Assembly: GCF_035999195.1 (NCBI RefSeq)
Contig: NZ_DASYGY010000004.1
Location: 682,001 to 746,000 of the forward strand
Length of the DNA: 64,000 nt
Direction of reading: 5' to 3'
DNA from: Pseudoxanthomonas sp.
Lineage (GTDB): Bacteria; Pseudomonadota; Gammaproteobacteria; Xanthomonadales; Xanthomonadaceae
Part shown: positions 33,987 through 43,892 of the stretch, piece after piece
How the letters are laid out: every line of letters begins with the position of its first letter
Position numbering within the stretch: position 1 is the stretch's first letter
The notes under the pieces: generated by a model
The model's database searches: none
The model's input: the letters and a program-made list of their open reading frames with translations, nothing else
What the model was told of the DNA's origin: nothing
Made by a program: the position numbers and the translations under genes

Positions 33987-35315
33987 TCAGCCGCCCGGCG
34001 CGGTCTCGGCGCGATCCCCGCTGCGGAAGCTCACGTAGGCTTCGCCGCGCAGTTCCTGCAGATAGCGGTTGTACTCGTCTTCGGCCTTGCGGCGACCGAT
34101 GGTGTCGCGCACCTGGGCGCGGCGGTTCTGGTCGGTCACGTCGGTCTGGCGGCTGCCCACGCGCTGGACGATGTGCCAGCCGGCGTCGGTACGGAATGGC
34201 GCACTCACCTGGCCGTCCTGCAGACTGGTGACTTCCTTGCCGAACGCCGGGCCGAACGCGTCGGCCGGGAACCAGCCCAGGTCGCCGCCGTCCTCGCGGC
34301 TGTTGGCGTCCTCGGTGGATTCCTTCGCCACGGCGACGAAATCGGCGCCACCGGCGATGCGGGCGCGCAGCGTGTCGATCTTGGCCTTCGCGGCGGCCGC
34401 GTCCTGCGTGGGCGTGATGCGGACCAGGATATGGCGTGCGTTGTATTCCTCGACGGAACGCTTCTCGGCCTGCGCGGCATCGCGCACTTCCACCAGCTTC
34501 AGCAACTGGAAACCGCTGGGGCCACGCAGCGGACCGACCACCTGGCCGGGCTGCATGTCCTTGAGCATCTGCACGAACGCGGTCGGGATCTCGTCGACAC
34601 TGCGCCAGCCCAGGTCGCCGCCTTCCAGTGCATTGGGACTGTCGGAATAGCGCACGGCCGCGGCGGCGAAATCCAGTTCTCCCTTGTCGACCAGCGCCTT
34701 TACACCATCGATCTTGCCTTGGCCGGTACTGATCTGTTCGGCACTGGCGCCGTCGGGCAGGGCGACCAGGATGTGCGCGAGCCGGTACTGCGTGCCGCTG
34801 GCGGCCTGCGCGGCGAGGGCGGCGTCGACTTCGCCTTCGCTGACGTTGATGCGGCTCTGCGCGAAGCTCTGCTTCAGGCGCTGGATGGTGATCTCGTCGC
34901 GCAGCGAATTGCGGAACTCGGAGAACGACATGCCGTCGGCTTCGAGCCGCTGGCGCAGGCCATCCGGCGTGGTGCCGTTCTGCTGGGCCACGGCATTGAT
35001 GGCGTTGTTGAGGTCGGCGTCGTTGACGCGCACGCCGGTTTCCGCGGCGCGTGCGACCTGCAGCTTGACCAGCACCAGGCGCTCCAGCACCTGGCGCTCC
35101 AGCACCGCGCGCGGCGGCAGCTGGCCCGGCTGGTTGGCGTACTGGGCCAGCACGTTCTGCACCGCGCGGTCCAGTTCGCTCTGCAGCACCACATCCTCGT
35201 TGACGACGGCGGCGATCCGGTCGAGCGGCTGCAGCGTCTGCGCCAGGACCGGCGTGGCGGCGGTCGAGACGGCCAGCAGGCCGGCAATCAGGAGGCGGGA
35301 AAACGGCTTGGTCAT
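33987..35315 (-). CDS. surA: periplasmic chaperone/peptidyl-prolyl isomerase SurA
   Basis: A chaperone for outer-membrane beta-barrel precursors. 442 residues: signal peptide (LLAVSTAATPVLAQ), SurA N-terminal helical domain (LQPLDRIAAVVNEDVVLQSE), and two parvulin domains opening with YRLAHILVALPDG and YNARHILVRITP. The ATG overlaps the lptD stop by 4 nt, linking expression of the LptD barrel and its chaperone. Confidence 0.96.
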   Translation of the reverse strand: MTKPFSRLLIAGLLAVSTAATPVLAQTLQPLDRIAAVVNEDVVLQSELDRAVQNVLAQYANQPGQLPPRAVLERQVLERLVLVKLQVARAAETGVRVNDADLNNAINAVAQQNGTTPDGLRQRLEADGMSFSEFRNSLRDEITIQRLKQSFAQSRINVSEGEVDAALAAQAASGTQYRLAHILVALPDGASAEQISTGQGKIDGVKALVDKGELDFAAAAVRYSDSPNALEGGDLGWRSVDEIPTAFVQMLKDMQPGQVVGPLRGPSGFQLLKLVEVRDAAQAEKRSVEEYNARHILVRITPTQDAAAAKAKIDTLRARIAGGADFVAVAKESTEDANSREDGGDLGWFPADAFGPAFGKEVTSLQDGQVSAPFRTDAGWHIVQRVGSRQTDVTDQNRRAQVRDTIGRRKAEDEYNRYLQELRGEAYVSFRSGDRAETAPGG

Positions 35316-37792
35316 GGCATCGGATCCGGAGCGTAAGTGGAGTCGTCCGGACGCGGCGCGATATTGCTCGGTGGGACGAGATAGAGGTCGTCTCGGTAGT
35401 AGCCGAGGATAGCACGGCGCAGGGTACGGTCCGTGTCCTGGCCCGCCGAGCCCAAGCCCTTCAGGACGAACTCGACCTGGAAGCCCGTGTTCATGTCGCC
35501 CTCGCGGTTGCGCACGTACCGGCGCACCAGTGCGCGTACCGCCAGGCAGCAGCTGTCCCACTGGACGCCGGCCACGCCTTCCAGCAGGCCGGGCTCCTGG
35601 TTGGTGGCGGCGTCGCGATAGAAGGAGTGGTAGTAGCGGCCGACCACGCTCCAGGCCGGCGTGACCGGGTATAGGAACGAGAAGTCGGCCTGTTCCAGCA
35701 GATCGCGACGCCGGCGGTAGGTGAGGTTGACCACGCCGTCGTCCGGCAGCAGGTAGCGTGCACGCACGCTGGCCAGGTCTTCGCGGCGGAACTTCGGGTC
35801 CCACTGGTACGATGCGCCGATGGTCCAGCGATCGGTCGGTGCGTAGTTGGCGTCTGCTACCCAGGCCGACTTGCCCCTCTCCAGCGGCACCTCACCCGGC
35901 AGGACGACACGGCTATCGTCGAAGTAGCGGATCTGGCCCAGGCTGGCCGACAGCCGCTCAAAGCCGTCCTTCTGCCGCAGCAGGCGCGTGGTCACCGCCA
36001 GGGTCAACTGGTTGGCGTCGGTCTGGCGGTCGGGTCCGGTGTAGCGGTTGTCGCGGAACAATTGGCCGTAGCTGAAGTTGAACGGACGGGTGTCGAAGAT
36101 CGGCAGGCCGTCCTGCTCGCGGTACGGGGCGTTGAGGTAGAACAGCCGCGGTTCCAATGTCTGCAGGAAGCGGTCGCCTTTGATCTCGGTCTCGCGATCG
36201 AAGTACACACCGGCATCCAGCGAGCCGATGGGGAGGCTGCGGCTGGGCGAGCGGTCGTAGAACTCGGCAACCTGCGCCGCGCTGACGGGCTGATCCGGCA
36301 GGATGCCGTACGCCGCTCGCGCGCGGTCCGTGGCGATGGTCTGGGCCAGATCGGCCTCGAGGCGGTACTCGGTATGCCGATAAGCGAGCGTCGGGGTGAC
36401 GTACCAAGCCGCGCCCTGGATCGGCAACGAAATCGTGGGCTTGATATCGATGCGGCTGCCGCCGGCCTTCTCGTCGTGCTGGAACTTCACCGCTTCCGCA
36501 TGACCACCCACGGTGACCCACCGACTCAGCGGTTGATTCCAATTGAAGTAGGTCCGCGGCAGCCGGTTGTAGGGGAGCGCGCTTTCGCTGCTCAGGTAGT
36601 CGGCCAGTTGCCAGCGGTCGGCCATCAGGCCAGCGGTCCAGTATTCGCCCGCGCCATAGACTCCCGCGGTGCTGGTGACCGATGAATACGCCTGCCCGTA
36701 CAGCGAGTTGCCGAAGTCCTCCTGGTAACGTGCGTCGCTCAGCCAGACCAGGTTCGCGCGCGCCTGCCAGTGACGGTTGAACCGATGGGAACCTTCGTAC
36801 GAGAAAAAGCCACGACCCGCATCGGGATCGGGCTCGTCCTCGTCGGGCACGTAGAGCGGATTGCGCGCCAACTCGTCGCGCAGCCGGTCTCCCACCAGGT
36901 CATCCTTGTTCATCCAGGTGCCCTGGATCTCACCGCGTCCGTTCTCGTACAGGTAGCGGAACTCCGCACCCAGCTGGAAGCCACGCTCGCTCATGTAGCG
37001 CGGCTCCAGGGTGGCGTCGTAATTCGGTGCCAGATTCAGGTAGATCGGCTGCTTCCAGTCGAAGCCATTGCGACCGGACAGGCCGATAGCCGGATAGAGC
37101 AGGCCGGTGTGGCGCTGGTCGTCGATCGGGAACTTCAGGTAGGGCACGTACAGCACCGGCACCTTGCCCAGGCGGATCGTCGCGCCACGCGCCACGCCCC
37201 AGCCATCGTCGGTATTGATGTCGATCCGCCGCGAACGCAGTTCCCAACGGCGGTCCTGGGGGTCGCAGGTGGAATACGTGGAATGCTGCAGGCTGCCCTG
37301 CGGTCCCTTCATGTCGATGCGGTCGGCGCCGCCGTTGCCGCGCCGGTCGACCAACTGGTAGCGGACGTTGTCGATCTGGTGGGTATCGGCGTCCTGGTCG
37401 CCGCGCGCGCTGTCCGCGATCAGGCGGATGCCGGTGTCCTGGTAACGGATGTGGCCATCGGCCACGTAGGTATCGTTTTCCTGGTCGTATTTCAGATTGT
37501 CGGCGCCCAGGAACTGGTCGCCGCGACTCAGCGCCACGTTGCCCTGGTACTCCAGATTGGTCTCGGTGCCGCCCAGGCTGTCGCCCTCGATCGAGGTGGG
37601 CTGGTCGGCGCGCTGCTCGCGGGTGAGCTGGGGGTTGGCGGACGCGGCAGGCGGCGCTGCGCCGTCGAAGGCCGGGATGACGTCCTGGATCGGGCAGAGC
37701 GCCCAGCTTTCAGGCTTCTCATCGTCGGCCATGGCGGGCAGGCACAGGGCGATGCTGAAGGGCAACGGGAGCAGGCGGAGGGCGGTGCGCAC
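35312..37792 (-). CDS. lptD: LPS-assembly outer-membrane protein LptD
   Basis: A beta-barrel that, with LptE, inserts lipopolysaccharide into the outer leaflet. 826 residues from GTG 37792 (an in-frame TAA lies upstream and no other start is available). There is a signal peptide (FSIALCLPAMA), an N-terminal OstA/jellyroll domain (GNVALSRGDQFLGADNL), then a large barrel. Disulfide cysteines typical of LptD are present: SWALCPIQD near residue 32, STCDPQ near 175, and an adjacent pair DSCCLAV near the end. It is the first gene of the operon running to apaH. Confidence 0.96.
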   Translation of the reverse strand: MRTALRLLPLPFSIALCLPAMADDEKPESWALCPIQDVIPAFDGAAPPAASANPQLTREQRADQPTSIEGDSLGGTETNLEYQGNVALSRGDQFLGADNLKYDQENDTYVADGHIRYQDTGIRLIADSARGDQDADTHQIDNVRYQLVDRRGNGGADRIDMKGPQGSLQHSTYSTCDPQDRRWELRSRRIDINTDDGWGVARGATIRLGKVPVLYVPYLKFPIDDQRHTGLLYPAIGLSGRNGFDWKQPIYLNLAPNYDATLEPRYMSERGFQLGAEFRYLYENGRGEIQGTWMNKDDLVGDRLRDELARNPLYVPDEDEPDPDAGRGFFSYEGSHRFNRHWQARANLVWLSDARYQEDFGNSLYGQAYSSVTSTAGVYGAGEYWTAGLMADRWQLADYLSSESALPYNRLPRTYFNWNQPLSRWVTVGGHAEAVKFQHDEKAGGSRIDIKPTISLPIQGAAWYVTPTLAYRHTEYRLEADLAQTIATDRARAAYGILPDQPVSAAQVAEFYDRSPSRSLPIGSLDAGVYFDRETEIKGDRFLQTLEPRLFYLNAPYREQDGLPIFDTRPFNFSYGQLFRDNRYTGPDRQTDANQLTLAVTTRLLRQKDGFERLSASLGQIRYFDDSRVVLPGEVPLERGKSAWVADANYAPTDRWTIGASYQWDPKFRREDLASVRARYLLPDDGVVNLTYRRRRDLLEQADFSFLYPVTPAWSVVGRYYHSFYRDAATNQEPGLLEGVAGVQWDSCCLAVRALVRRYVRNREGDMNTGFQVEFVLKGLGSAGQDTDRTLRRAILGYYRDDLYLVPPSNIAPRPDDSTYAPDPMP

Positions 37793-37918
37793 GCGGTGCT
37801 TGACTCGCTGTCGGACGAAAAACGGTCGTTAGCTTGCCGTATCCCATGCATGCGGGCAATGAAGGCCTCCGGCCGGTGTCGGTCGGGGTTCAGCGATCGA
37901 CCCGTGCGCCTTCCGGCG

Positions 37919-38827
<909 letters not shown>

Positions 38828-39038
38828 GGTGCCGGCGTCGCCCCGTCAGCGCGGGAACCGCCTCTCCGGAGGGATGTCCGCATCCATTCTATGCGCGGGC
38901 CGGCGTTGCAGGCATTCGACCTTCGGGGCGACGTGGGAGGGCGTCCCACCGATCATCCGGCCGGTCATGCAAAGAGCCTGGTCCGTCCCGGCAACGCTTC
39001 CCGAGCGCCTTGCCGGCGCTCCACCGGCGCGCAGCGGC

Positions 39039-39596
39039 TCAGGAATGCCGTCGTTCGTGCTTCCACAGCACCTCGCCCTGGCCGTCGGCGCGGGCCAGCA
39101 CGCGAGCCAGCACGAACAGCAGGTCGGACAGGCGGTTGAGGTAGCGGATCGCTTCCGGCCGCACGGCATCGTGGCGGGCCAGCGTGACCGTCTCGCGCTC
39201 GGCGCGGCGCACGATGGTGCGGGCCAAGTGGCAGCGCGAGGCGGCCTCGCCGCCGGCCGGCAGGATGAAATCCTTCAGGGGTGGCAGATCGTCGTTGTAG
39301 CGGTCCAGTTGCGTTTCCAGCGCATCGACGTCCGCGGCGGTGATCGCGGCATGGCCCGGGATGCACAGCTCGCCGCCCAGGTCGAACAGCTGGTGCTGCA
39401 CGGTGGTCAGCAGGGCGCGGATGTCGTCCGCCACGCTGGGGACGGCCAGCAGCACGCCGATGGCGGAATTGGCTTCGTCCACCGTCCCGTAGGCGGTGAC
39501 GCGCGCAGAGTCCTTGCCGACGCGGGTGCCGTCGCCCAGCCCGGTGCTGCCGTCGTCACCGGTGCGGGTGTAGATCTTCGAGAGGCGGTTGCCCAT
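39039..39596 (-). CDS. PduO-type cob(I)alamin adenosyltransferase
   Basis: Converts cob(I)alamin plus ATP to adenosylcobalamin. 185 residues with IYTRTGDDGSTGLGDGTRVG (ATP loop), TVDEANSAIG, and RYLNRLSDLLFVLAR near the C terminus. It sits 16 nt downstream of the BtuM-like gene, which suggests joint uptake and activation of vitamin B12. Confidence 0.93.
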   Translation of the reverse strand: MGNRLSKIYTRTGDDGSTGLGDGTRVGKDSARVTAYGTVDEANSAIGVLLAVPSVADDIRALLTTVQHQLFDLGGELCIPGHAAITAADVDALETQLDRYNDDLPPLKDFILPAGGEAASRCHLARTIVRRAERETVTLARHDAVRPEAIRYLNRLSDLLFVLARVLARADGQGEVLWKHERRHS

Positions 39597-39612
39597 CGGC
39601 TTGCCCGTCCGG

Positions 39613-40215
39613 TCAGTCGGCGGTGCGACCGTGCGGCCGGGCCAGGCGCACGACCTGTTCGACCAGCACATGCGCGATGACGGCCAGGCCCACGTAGATC
39701 GCGGCCACGCGCAGGTACGGCACATACCAGTCGGAGAAGTTCTTCCACCAGCCGGCGAACGTCGGCTCGCTGACCACCGGGCTCAGCCAGTAGAAGCTGC
39801 CCTGGCTCAGCAGGTGGCAGACGGTGACCGAGCCCAGCAGGCTGCCGACCAGCAGCGCCAGCGTGCGGCCGTGGTGTGCGGTCTGGTAGCGACGCAGCAG
39901 GGCGCCGCCGGCCCACATGGCGCCGTACGCCGGCAGCAGGAACCAGTACGCCGGCGACACGCAGTAATGCGTCCAGAAGTTGATGCCCTGGCCGCTGATG
40001 ACGAGGTAGTCGACGGCGACGGCGGCGGCCATGAACAGCGGGAACGCCCAGCGCGACCAGCTGCGCAGGTAGTAGCCGCCGATGAAGAACGCGGCCCAGC
40101 TGGCATCGGGCAACGGGCCGATGTGGCCGAACGTGGTGGGCAGGTGCAGTCGGGTGAGGACCAGCAGGGCGGCGACCAGCGTCAGCACGAGGGCGCGTTG
40201 GGAAGTGGTGTTCAT
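39613..40215 (-). CDS. btuM: probable BtuM-type vitamin B12 transporter
   Basis: 200 residues, about six hydrophobic helices. BtuM proteins are solitary ECF-type S components; the Thiobacillus denitrificans protein coordinates cobalamin cobalt through a conserved cysteine (Cys80) and removes the cyanide. Here a single Cys in an equivalent place, Cys85 in WTHYCVSPAY, lies between helices, and the size and N-terminal HIGPLPDASWAAFFIGGYYL segment fit. Position next to a cobalamin adenosyltransferase strongly supports the assignment. No cobalamin riboswitch could be recognised in the 97-nt space upstream. Confidence 0.72.
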   Translation of the reverse strand: MNTTSQRALVLTLVAALLVLTRLHLPTTFGHIGPLPDASWAAFFIGGYYLRSWSRWAFPLFMAAAVAVDYLVISGQGINFWTHYCVSPAYWFLLPAYGAMWAGGALLRRYQTAHHGRTLALLVGSLLGSVTVCHLLSQGSFYWLSPVVSEPTFAGWWKNFSDWYVPYLRVAAIYVGLAVIAHVLVEQVVRLARPHGRTAD

Positions 40216-40298
40216 CGGCAGGGTTCCGGAGACTCAGCCCCGCATTCTACCGGAGCTTGCCGGCGCGATGCCCTCCACGGGCCCGTCGGGGACGGGGC

Positions 40299-40313
40299 GG
40301 TATCATGACCGCA
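40299..40313 (+). promoter_or_regulatory. candidate -10 element placing the ubiH transcript start at its ATG
   Basis: GGTATCATGACCGCATG: a TATCAT hexamer (40301-40306) ends 6 nt before the ubiH ATG (40313), so transcription from it would start at or near the start codon and give a leaderless mRNA. No convincing -35 was found. A nearly identical arrangement precedes prmC (57813-57830). Confidence 0.35.
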
Positions 40314-41521
40314 TGAAAGAACGGCATGACGTGGTGATCGTGGGGGGAGGACTGGTCGGCGCCAGCCTGGCCATCGCCCTGGACCGTCAGGGACTGGACG
40401 TGGGGCTGGTGGAGGCCAGCCCGCCGGGGGAGATGCCCGCGGTTTTCGACCAGCGCAACCTCAGCTTCGCCGCTGCGACGGTCAATGCGCTGACTGCACT
40501 GGGCGTGATGCAGCACCTGCGCGCGCCTACCGGGCCGATCCGGCGCATCCACATCAGCCGGCAGGGCGACTTCGGCCGCGTGAAGCTCGCGGCGCAGGAC
40601 TACGGTCGCGACGCCTTCGGCCAGGTCGTGGTAGCGCGCGACTTCGGGGAAGCGCTGGAAGCGCGGCTGGGGCAGATCCCGCAGCTCACCCGTCATCGGC
40701 CGGCGCGTTTCGTCGGTTTCGCGGCGGACGAGGCGGGTTGCCGTGTGCTGCGGATCGCCGATGCCGAGGGCGAGCGCACCCTGTATGCCCGGCTGGTGGT
40801 CGCCGCCGACGGCACCCGCAGTGCCGTGCGCGAGGCGCTGGGCATCGGCGTGGACGAGCACGACTACGCCCAGACCCTGTTCGTCGCCCGCGTGCGCGCC
40901 ACGCAGGCGCCGGACGGCACGGCGTACGAACGCCTGTGCGATGACGGCCCCACCGCCGTGCTGCCGCGTGGCGACCGTCACTGGGGCGTGATCCATGGGG
41001 TGGCGCGTGAAGACGCCGATGCCGTCGCCGCGCTGGACGAAGCCGCCTGGCTGGCGCGGTTGCAGCACGCCATCGGCTGGCGCATCGGCCGGTTGACCGG
41101 CAGCGGCGAGCGCAGCGCATATCCGATCGTCCGCGTGGTCGCGCAGCGCCTGGTCGCCGAGCGCGCAGTGGTGCTGGGCAATGCCGCGCAGACGATCCAT
41201 CCGATCGGCGCGCAGGGCTTCAACCTCGGCCTGCGCGATGCCCTGACGCTGGCCGAAGAGATCGCCCGCCGCGACGATCCGGGCGATCCCGCCAGCCTCG
41301 CCGCCTACGCCGCGCGCCGGCAGGAAGACCGCGAGCGCACGCTGGCGTTCTCCGATGGGCTGGCGCGGCTCACCGCGAACCCGTCGCCCTTGCTGAAGCC
41401 GCTGCGCAGCCTGGGCTTGGTGGCCGTGGATGCGCAGCCTGCGCTGCAGTCGTTCCTGGTGGGTGGCGCCATGGGCTTCCGCGGCGATGTGCCGGCACTG
41501 TGCCGGGGAGAGGCGGCATGA
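40313..41521 (+). CDS. ubiH: 2-octaprenyl-6-methoxyphenol hydroxylase UbiH-like
   Basis: An FAD monooxygenase of ubiquinone synthesis. 402 residues: dinucleotide fold VIVGGGLVGAS, FDQRNLSFA, the DG motif VVAADGTRSAVRE, and the second FAD motif LGNAAQTIHPIGAQGFNLGL, which has the GNAAQ form typical of UbiH/UbiF rather than GDAAH. It overlaps the next hydroxylase gene as ATGA. No ribosome site precedes the ATG. Confidence 0.9.
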   Translation: MKERHDVVIVGGGLVGASLAIALDRQGLDVGLVEASPPGEMPAVFDQRNLSFAAATVNALTALGVMQHLRAPTGPIRRIHISRQGDFGRVKLAAQDYGRDAFGQVVVARDFGEALEARLGQIPQLTRHRPARFVGFAADEAGCRVLRIADAEGERTLYARLVVAADGTRSAVREALGIGVDEHDYAQTLFVARVRATQAPDGTAYERLCDDGPTAVLPRGDRHWGVIHGVAREDADAVAALDEAAWLARLQHAIGWRIGRLTGSGERSAYPIVRVVAQRLVAERAVVLGNAAQTIHPIGAQGFNLGLRDALTLAEEIARRDDPGDPASLAAYAARRQEDRERTLAFSDGLARLTANPSPLLKPLRSLGLVAVDAQPALQSFLVGGAMGFRGDVPALCRGEAA

Positions 41522-42705
41522 AGCGTCGGAGCCAGATCGATGTCGCTGTCGTCGGCGGCGGCGTGGTGGGGGCGGCCTGTGCGCTGGTGCTGGCGCGCGA
41601 AGGGCTCGAGGTAACGCTGGTCGAGGGGCGCGAGCCGCCGCGCTGGTCGCCGGCATCGCCGGACCTGCGCGTGTATGCGTTCGCGCCCGACAACGTGGCG
41701 CTGCTCGACCAGGCCGGCGCATGGAACAGCGTCCGCGACGCGCGCGCGCAGCCGTACCGGCGCATGCGCGTCTGGGATGCCGGCGGTGGCGACGAACTGC
41801 GTTTCGATGCCGACACGCTGGGCCGCATGCAACTGGGCTGGATCGTCGAGAACGCATTGCTGGTCGACCGGCTGTGGGCCGCGTTGCCGCCGGCCGGCGT
41901 GCAGGTGCGCTGCCCCGCGCGCGTGGAGGCCATGGAACAGGACGAGAGCGGCGTCACCCTGCGGCTGGACGACGGCACGCGCCTCGATGCGCGGCTGGCG
42001 GTGGCCGCCGATGGCGCCGATTCCACGCTGCGCCGCCTGGCCGGCCTCGATGTCGCTGCGCACGACTATGCGCAGCGGGGCGTCGTCGCGTTCGTGCGCA
42101 CGCAGCATCCCCATGAAGACACCGCCTGGCAGCGCTTCCTGCCGAGTGGTCCGCTGGCGTTCCTGCCGTTCGCCGACGGCCTCAGCTCGATCGTCTGGAC
42201 GTTGCCCGACGACGAAGCGCAGCGCGTGCTGGCGCTGGACGATGCCGCCTTCGGTCGGGAACTCACGCTGGCCATGGGCGGGCGATTGGGTGAAGTGGAA
42301 GCCGCCTCGCCGCGCGCGGCCTTCCCGCTGAAGCGCCAACTGGCGAAGGACTACGTCGCCGGTCGCATCATCGTCGCTGGCGATGCCGCGCATGTGGTGC
42401 ATCCGCTGGCGGGCCAGGGCGTCAATCTCGGCCTGCGCGACGTGGCCGCCCTGCGGGACGGCATCCGCACCGCCCAGGCCAGGCGTGCCGACTGGGCCGC
42501 GGCGCATCGCCTGGAACGCTGGGCCCGTGCGCGCCGCAGCGAGAACGCGACCGCCGCCTACGCCTTCGAGGGCATCAATCGCCTGTTCTCCACCGACGAG
42601 ATGCACCTGACCCTGCTGCGCGGTCCGCTGCTGGGGCTGGCCGGCCGGCTGCCGCCGCTGGTGGATTTCTTCTGGCGGCACGCGGCCGGGCAACGCGCGC
42701 GCTGA
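41518..42705 (+). CDS. UbiI/VisC-like FAD-dependent ubiquinone hydroxylase
   Basis: 395 residues: VAVVGGGVVGAACALVLARE, AADGADSTLRRLAGL and GDAAHVVHPLAGQGVNLGLR define the same flavoprotein family as UbiH, but a different hydroxylation step of the ring (C5 by UbiI is likeliest; UbiF/UbiM-like cannot be excluded). Coupled translation with ubiH suggests both belong to one Ubi complex. Confidence 0.85.
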   Translation: MKRRSQIDVAVVGGGVVGAACALVLAREGLEVTLVEGREPPRWSPASPDLRVYAFAPDNVALLDQAGAWNSVRDARAQPYRRMRVWDAGGGDELRFDADTLGRMQLGWIVENALLVDRLWAALPPAGVQVRCPARVEAMEQDESGVTLRLDDGTRLDARLAVAADGADSTLRRLAGLDVAAHDYAQRGVVAFVRTQHPHEDTAWQRFLPSGPLAFLPFADGLSSIVWTLPDDEAQRVLALDDAAFGRELTLAMGGRLGEVEAASPRAAFPLKRQLAKDYVAGRIIVAGDAAHVVHPLAGQGVNLGLRDVAALRDGIRTAQARRADWAAAHRLERWARARRSENATAAYAFEGINRLFSTDEMHLTLLRGPLLGLAGRLPPLVDFFWRHAAGQRAR

Positions 42706-42761
42706 CGGCGGCATCGCGCCGCATGCGGTAGCCTCGTGATTCCCGCCCGAGGCTGCCTGCG

Positions 42762-43886
42762 ATGAGCGACCCGCATTCCTCTGCCGATCCCTCGCGCCGG
42801 CGCCTGCTGGGCGCGTTCGGCGCCGCCGGCCTGGCCGGCATGCTGCCTTCCGCCCGCGCCAGCACAGCGCGTCCGCTCGGCGTGGCCCTGATCGGGCTGG
42901 GCTACTACAGCCGAGATCTGCTGGCGCCGGCGTTGCAGATGACGAAGCACTGCCGGCTGGCCGGCATCGTCACCGGCTCGCCGGCCAAGGCGGAAGAATG
43001 GCAGCGACGCTACGCCATCCCGGACCGCAACGTCTACGACTACGCCGGCTTCGACCGTATCGCCGACAACCCCGATATCGATGTGGTCTACATCGTGCTG
43101 CCCAACCACCTGCACAAGCCGTTCACGGTTCGCGCCGCAGCGGCGGGCAAGCACGTGTGGTGCGAGAAGCCGATGGCGATGGATGCGGCGGAAGCCCGCG
43201 CGATGATCGATGCCTGCCGGGCGCAGCGCGTGCAGCTGGCGATCGGCTACCGCATGCAGCACGAACCGAATACGCAGGCGGTGATGGCATTGGCGACGTC
43301 GCGGCCGTTCGGGCGCCTGCAGCGCATCCGCGCCGAGGCCGGGTTCCGCGGGTTCGACGGCGCCTCCGGCGACAACTGGCGGCTGGATCCGGCGCGCGGC
43401 GGCGGCGCGATGTACGACATGGGCGTCTACGCGCTGAATGCGGCGCGCTATACCGCCGGCGCCGAACCCGTCGCGGTGACGGCGACGCAGGCCGTGGAGC
43501 GCAGCGACCTCTTCCGCGGCGTCGATGAGACGATGCGCTTCCGCCTCGAGTTTCCCGACGGTGTGGTCGCCGACGGCGAAACCAGCTTCGGCCGCAACAT
43601 GAATCTTCTGCGCGCCGAGTGCGCGGATGGCTGGTATGAACTGTCGCCGTTCCAGGCCTATGAAGGCGTGCGGGGCGGGGCCAGCGATGGACGCCGCTTC
43701 GACGCCGCGATCGGCGCGACGCCCGCGCAGCAGGCGCGACAGATGGATGCCGACGCATTGGCCATCCTCGGGCGTCGTCCACCGCGTGTTCCCGGAGAGG
43801 AGGGTTGGCGCGACATGCTGGCCCTGGATGCGATCTTCGCCTCCGCGCGTGCCGGTGGGACGCGCGTGGAGATCGCCGCAGGTTGA
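42762..43886 (+). CDS. Gfo/Idh/MocA-family oxidoreductase with Tat signal
   Basis: 374 residues. The N terminus has a twin-arginine signal (SRRRLLGAFGAAGLAGML), predicting export folded with its cofactor. Then come the NAD(P) fold VALIGLGYYSRDLLAPAL, YIVLPNHLHKPF, the family EKP motif WCEKPMAMD, and GGGAMYDMGVYALNAAR. It resembles glucose-fructose oxidoreductase of Zymomonas, also Tat-exported. The sugar substrate is not determined. Confidence 0.88.
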   Translation: MSDPHSSADPSRRRLLGAFGAAGLAGMLPSARASTARPLGVALIGLGYYSRDLLAPALQMTKHCRLAGIVTGSPAKAEEWQRRYAIPDRNVYDYAGFDRIADNPDIDVVYIVLPNHLHKPFTVRAAAAGKHVWCEKPMAMDAAEARAMIDACRAQRVQLAIGYRMQHEPNTQAVMALATSRPFGRLQRIRAEAGFRGFDGASGDNWRLDPARGGGAMYDMGVYALNAARYTAGAEPVAVTATQAVERSDLFRGVDETMRFRLEFPDGVVADGETSFGRNMNLLRAECADGWYELSPFQAYEGVRGGASDGRRFDAAIGATPAQQARQMDADALAILGRRPPRVPGEEGWRDMLALDAIFASARAGGTRVEIAAG

Positions 43887-43892
43887 ATCCGG

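Noticed and set aside
40216..40312. Cobalamin riboswitch before the BtuM-like gene
   Set aside because: The 97-nt gap lacks a recognisable B12 box and is shorter than the known element.
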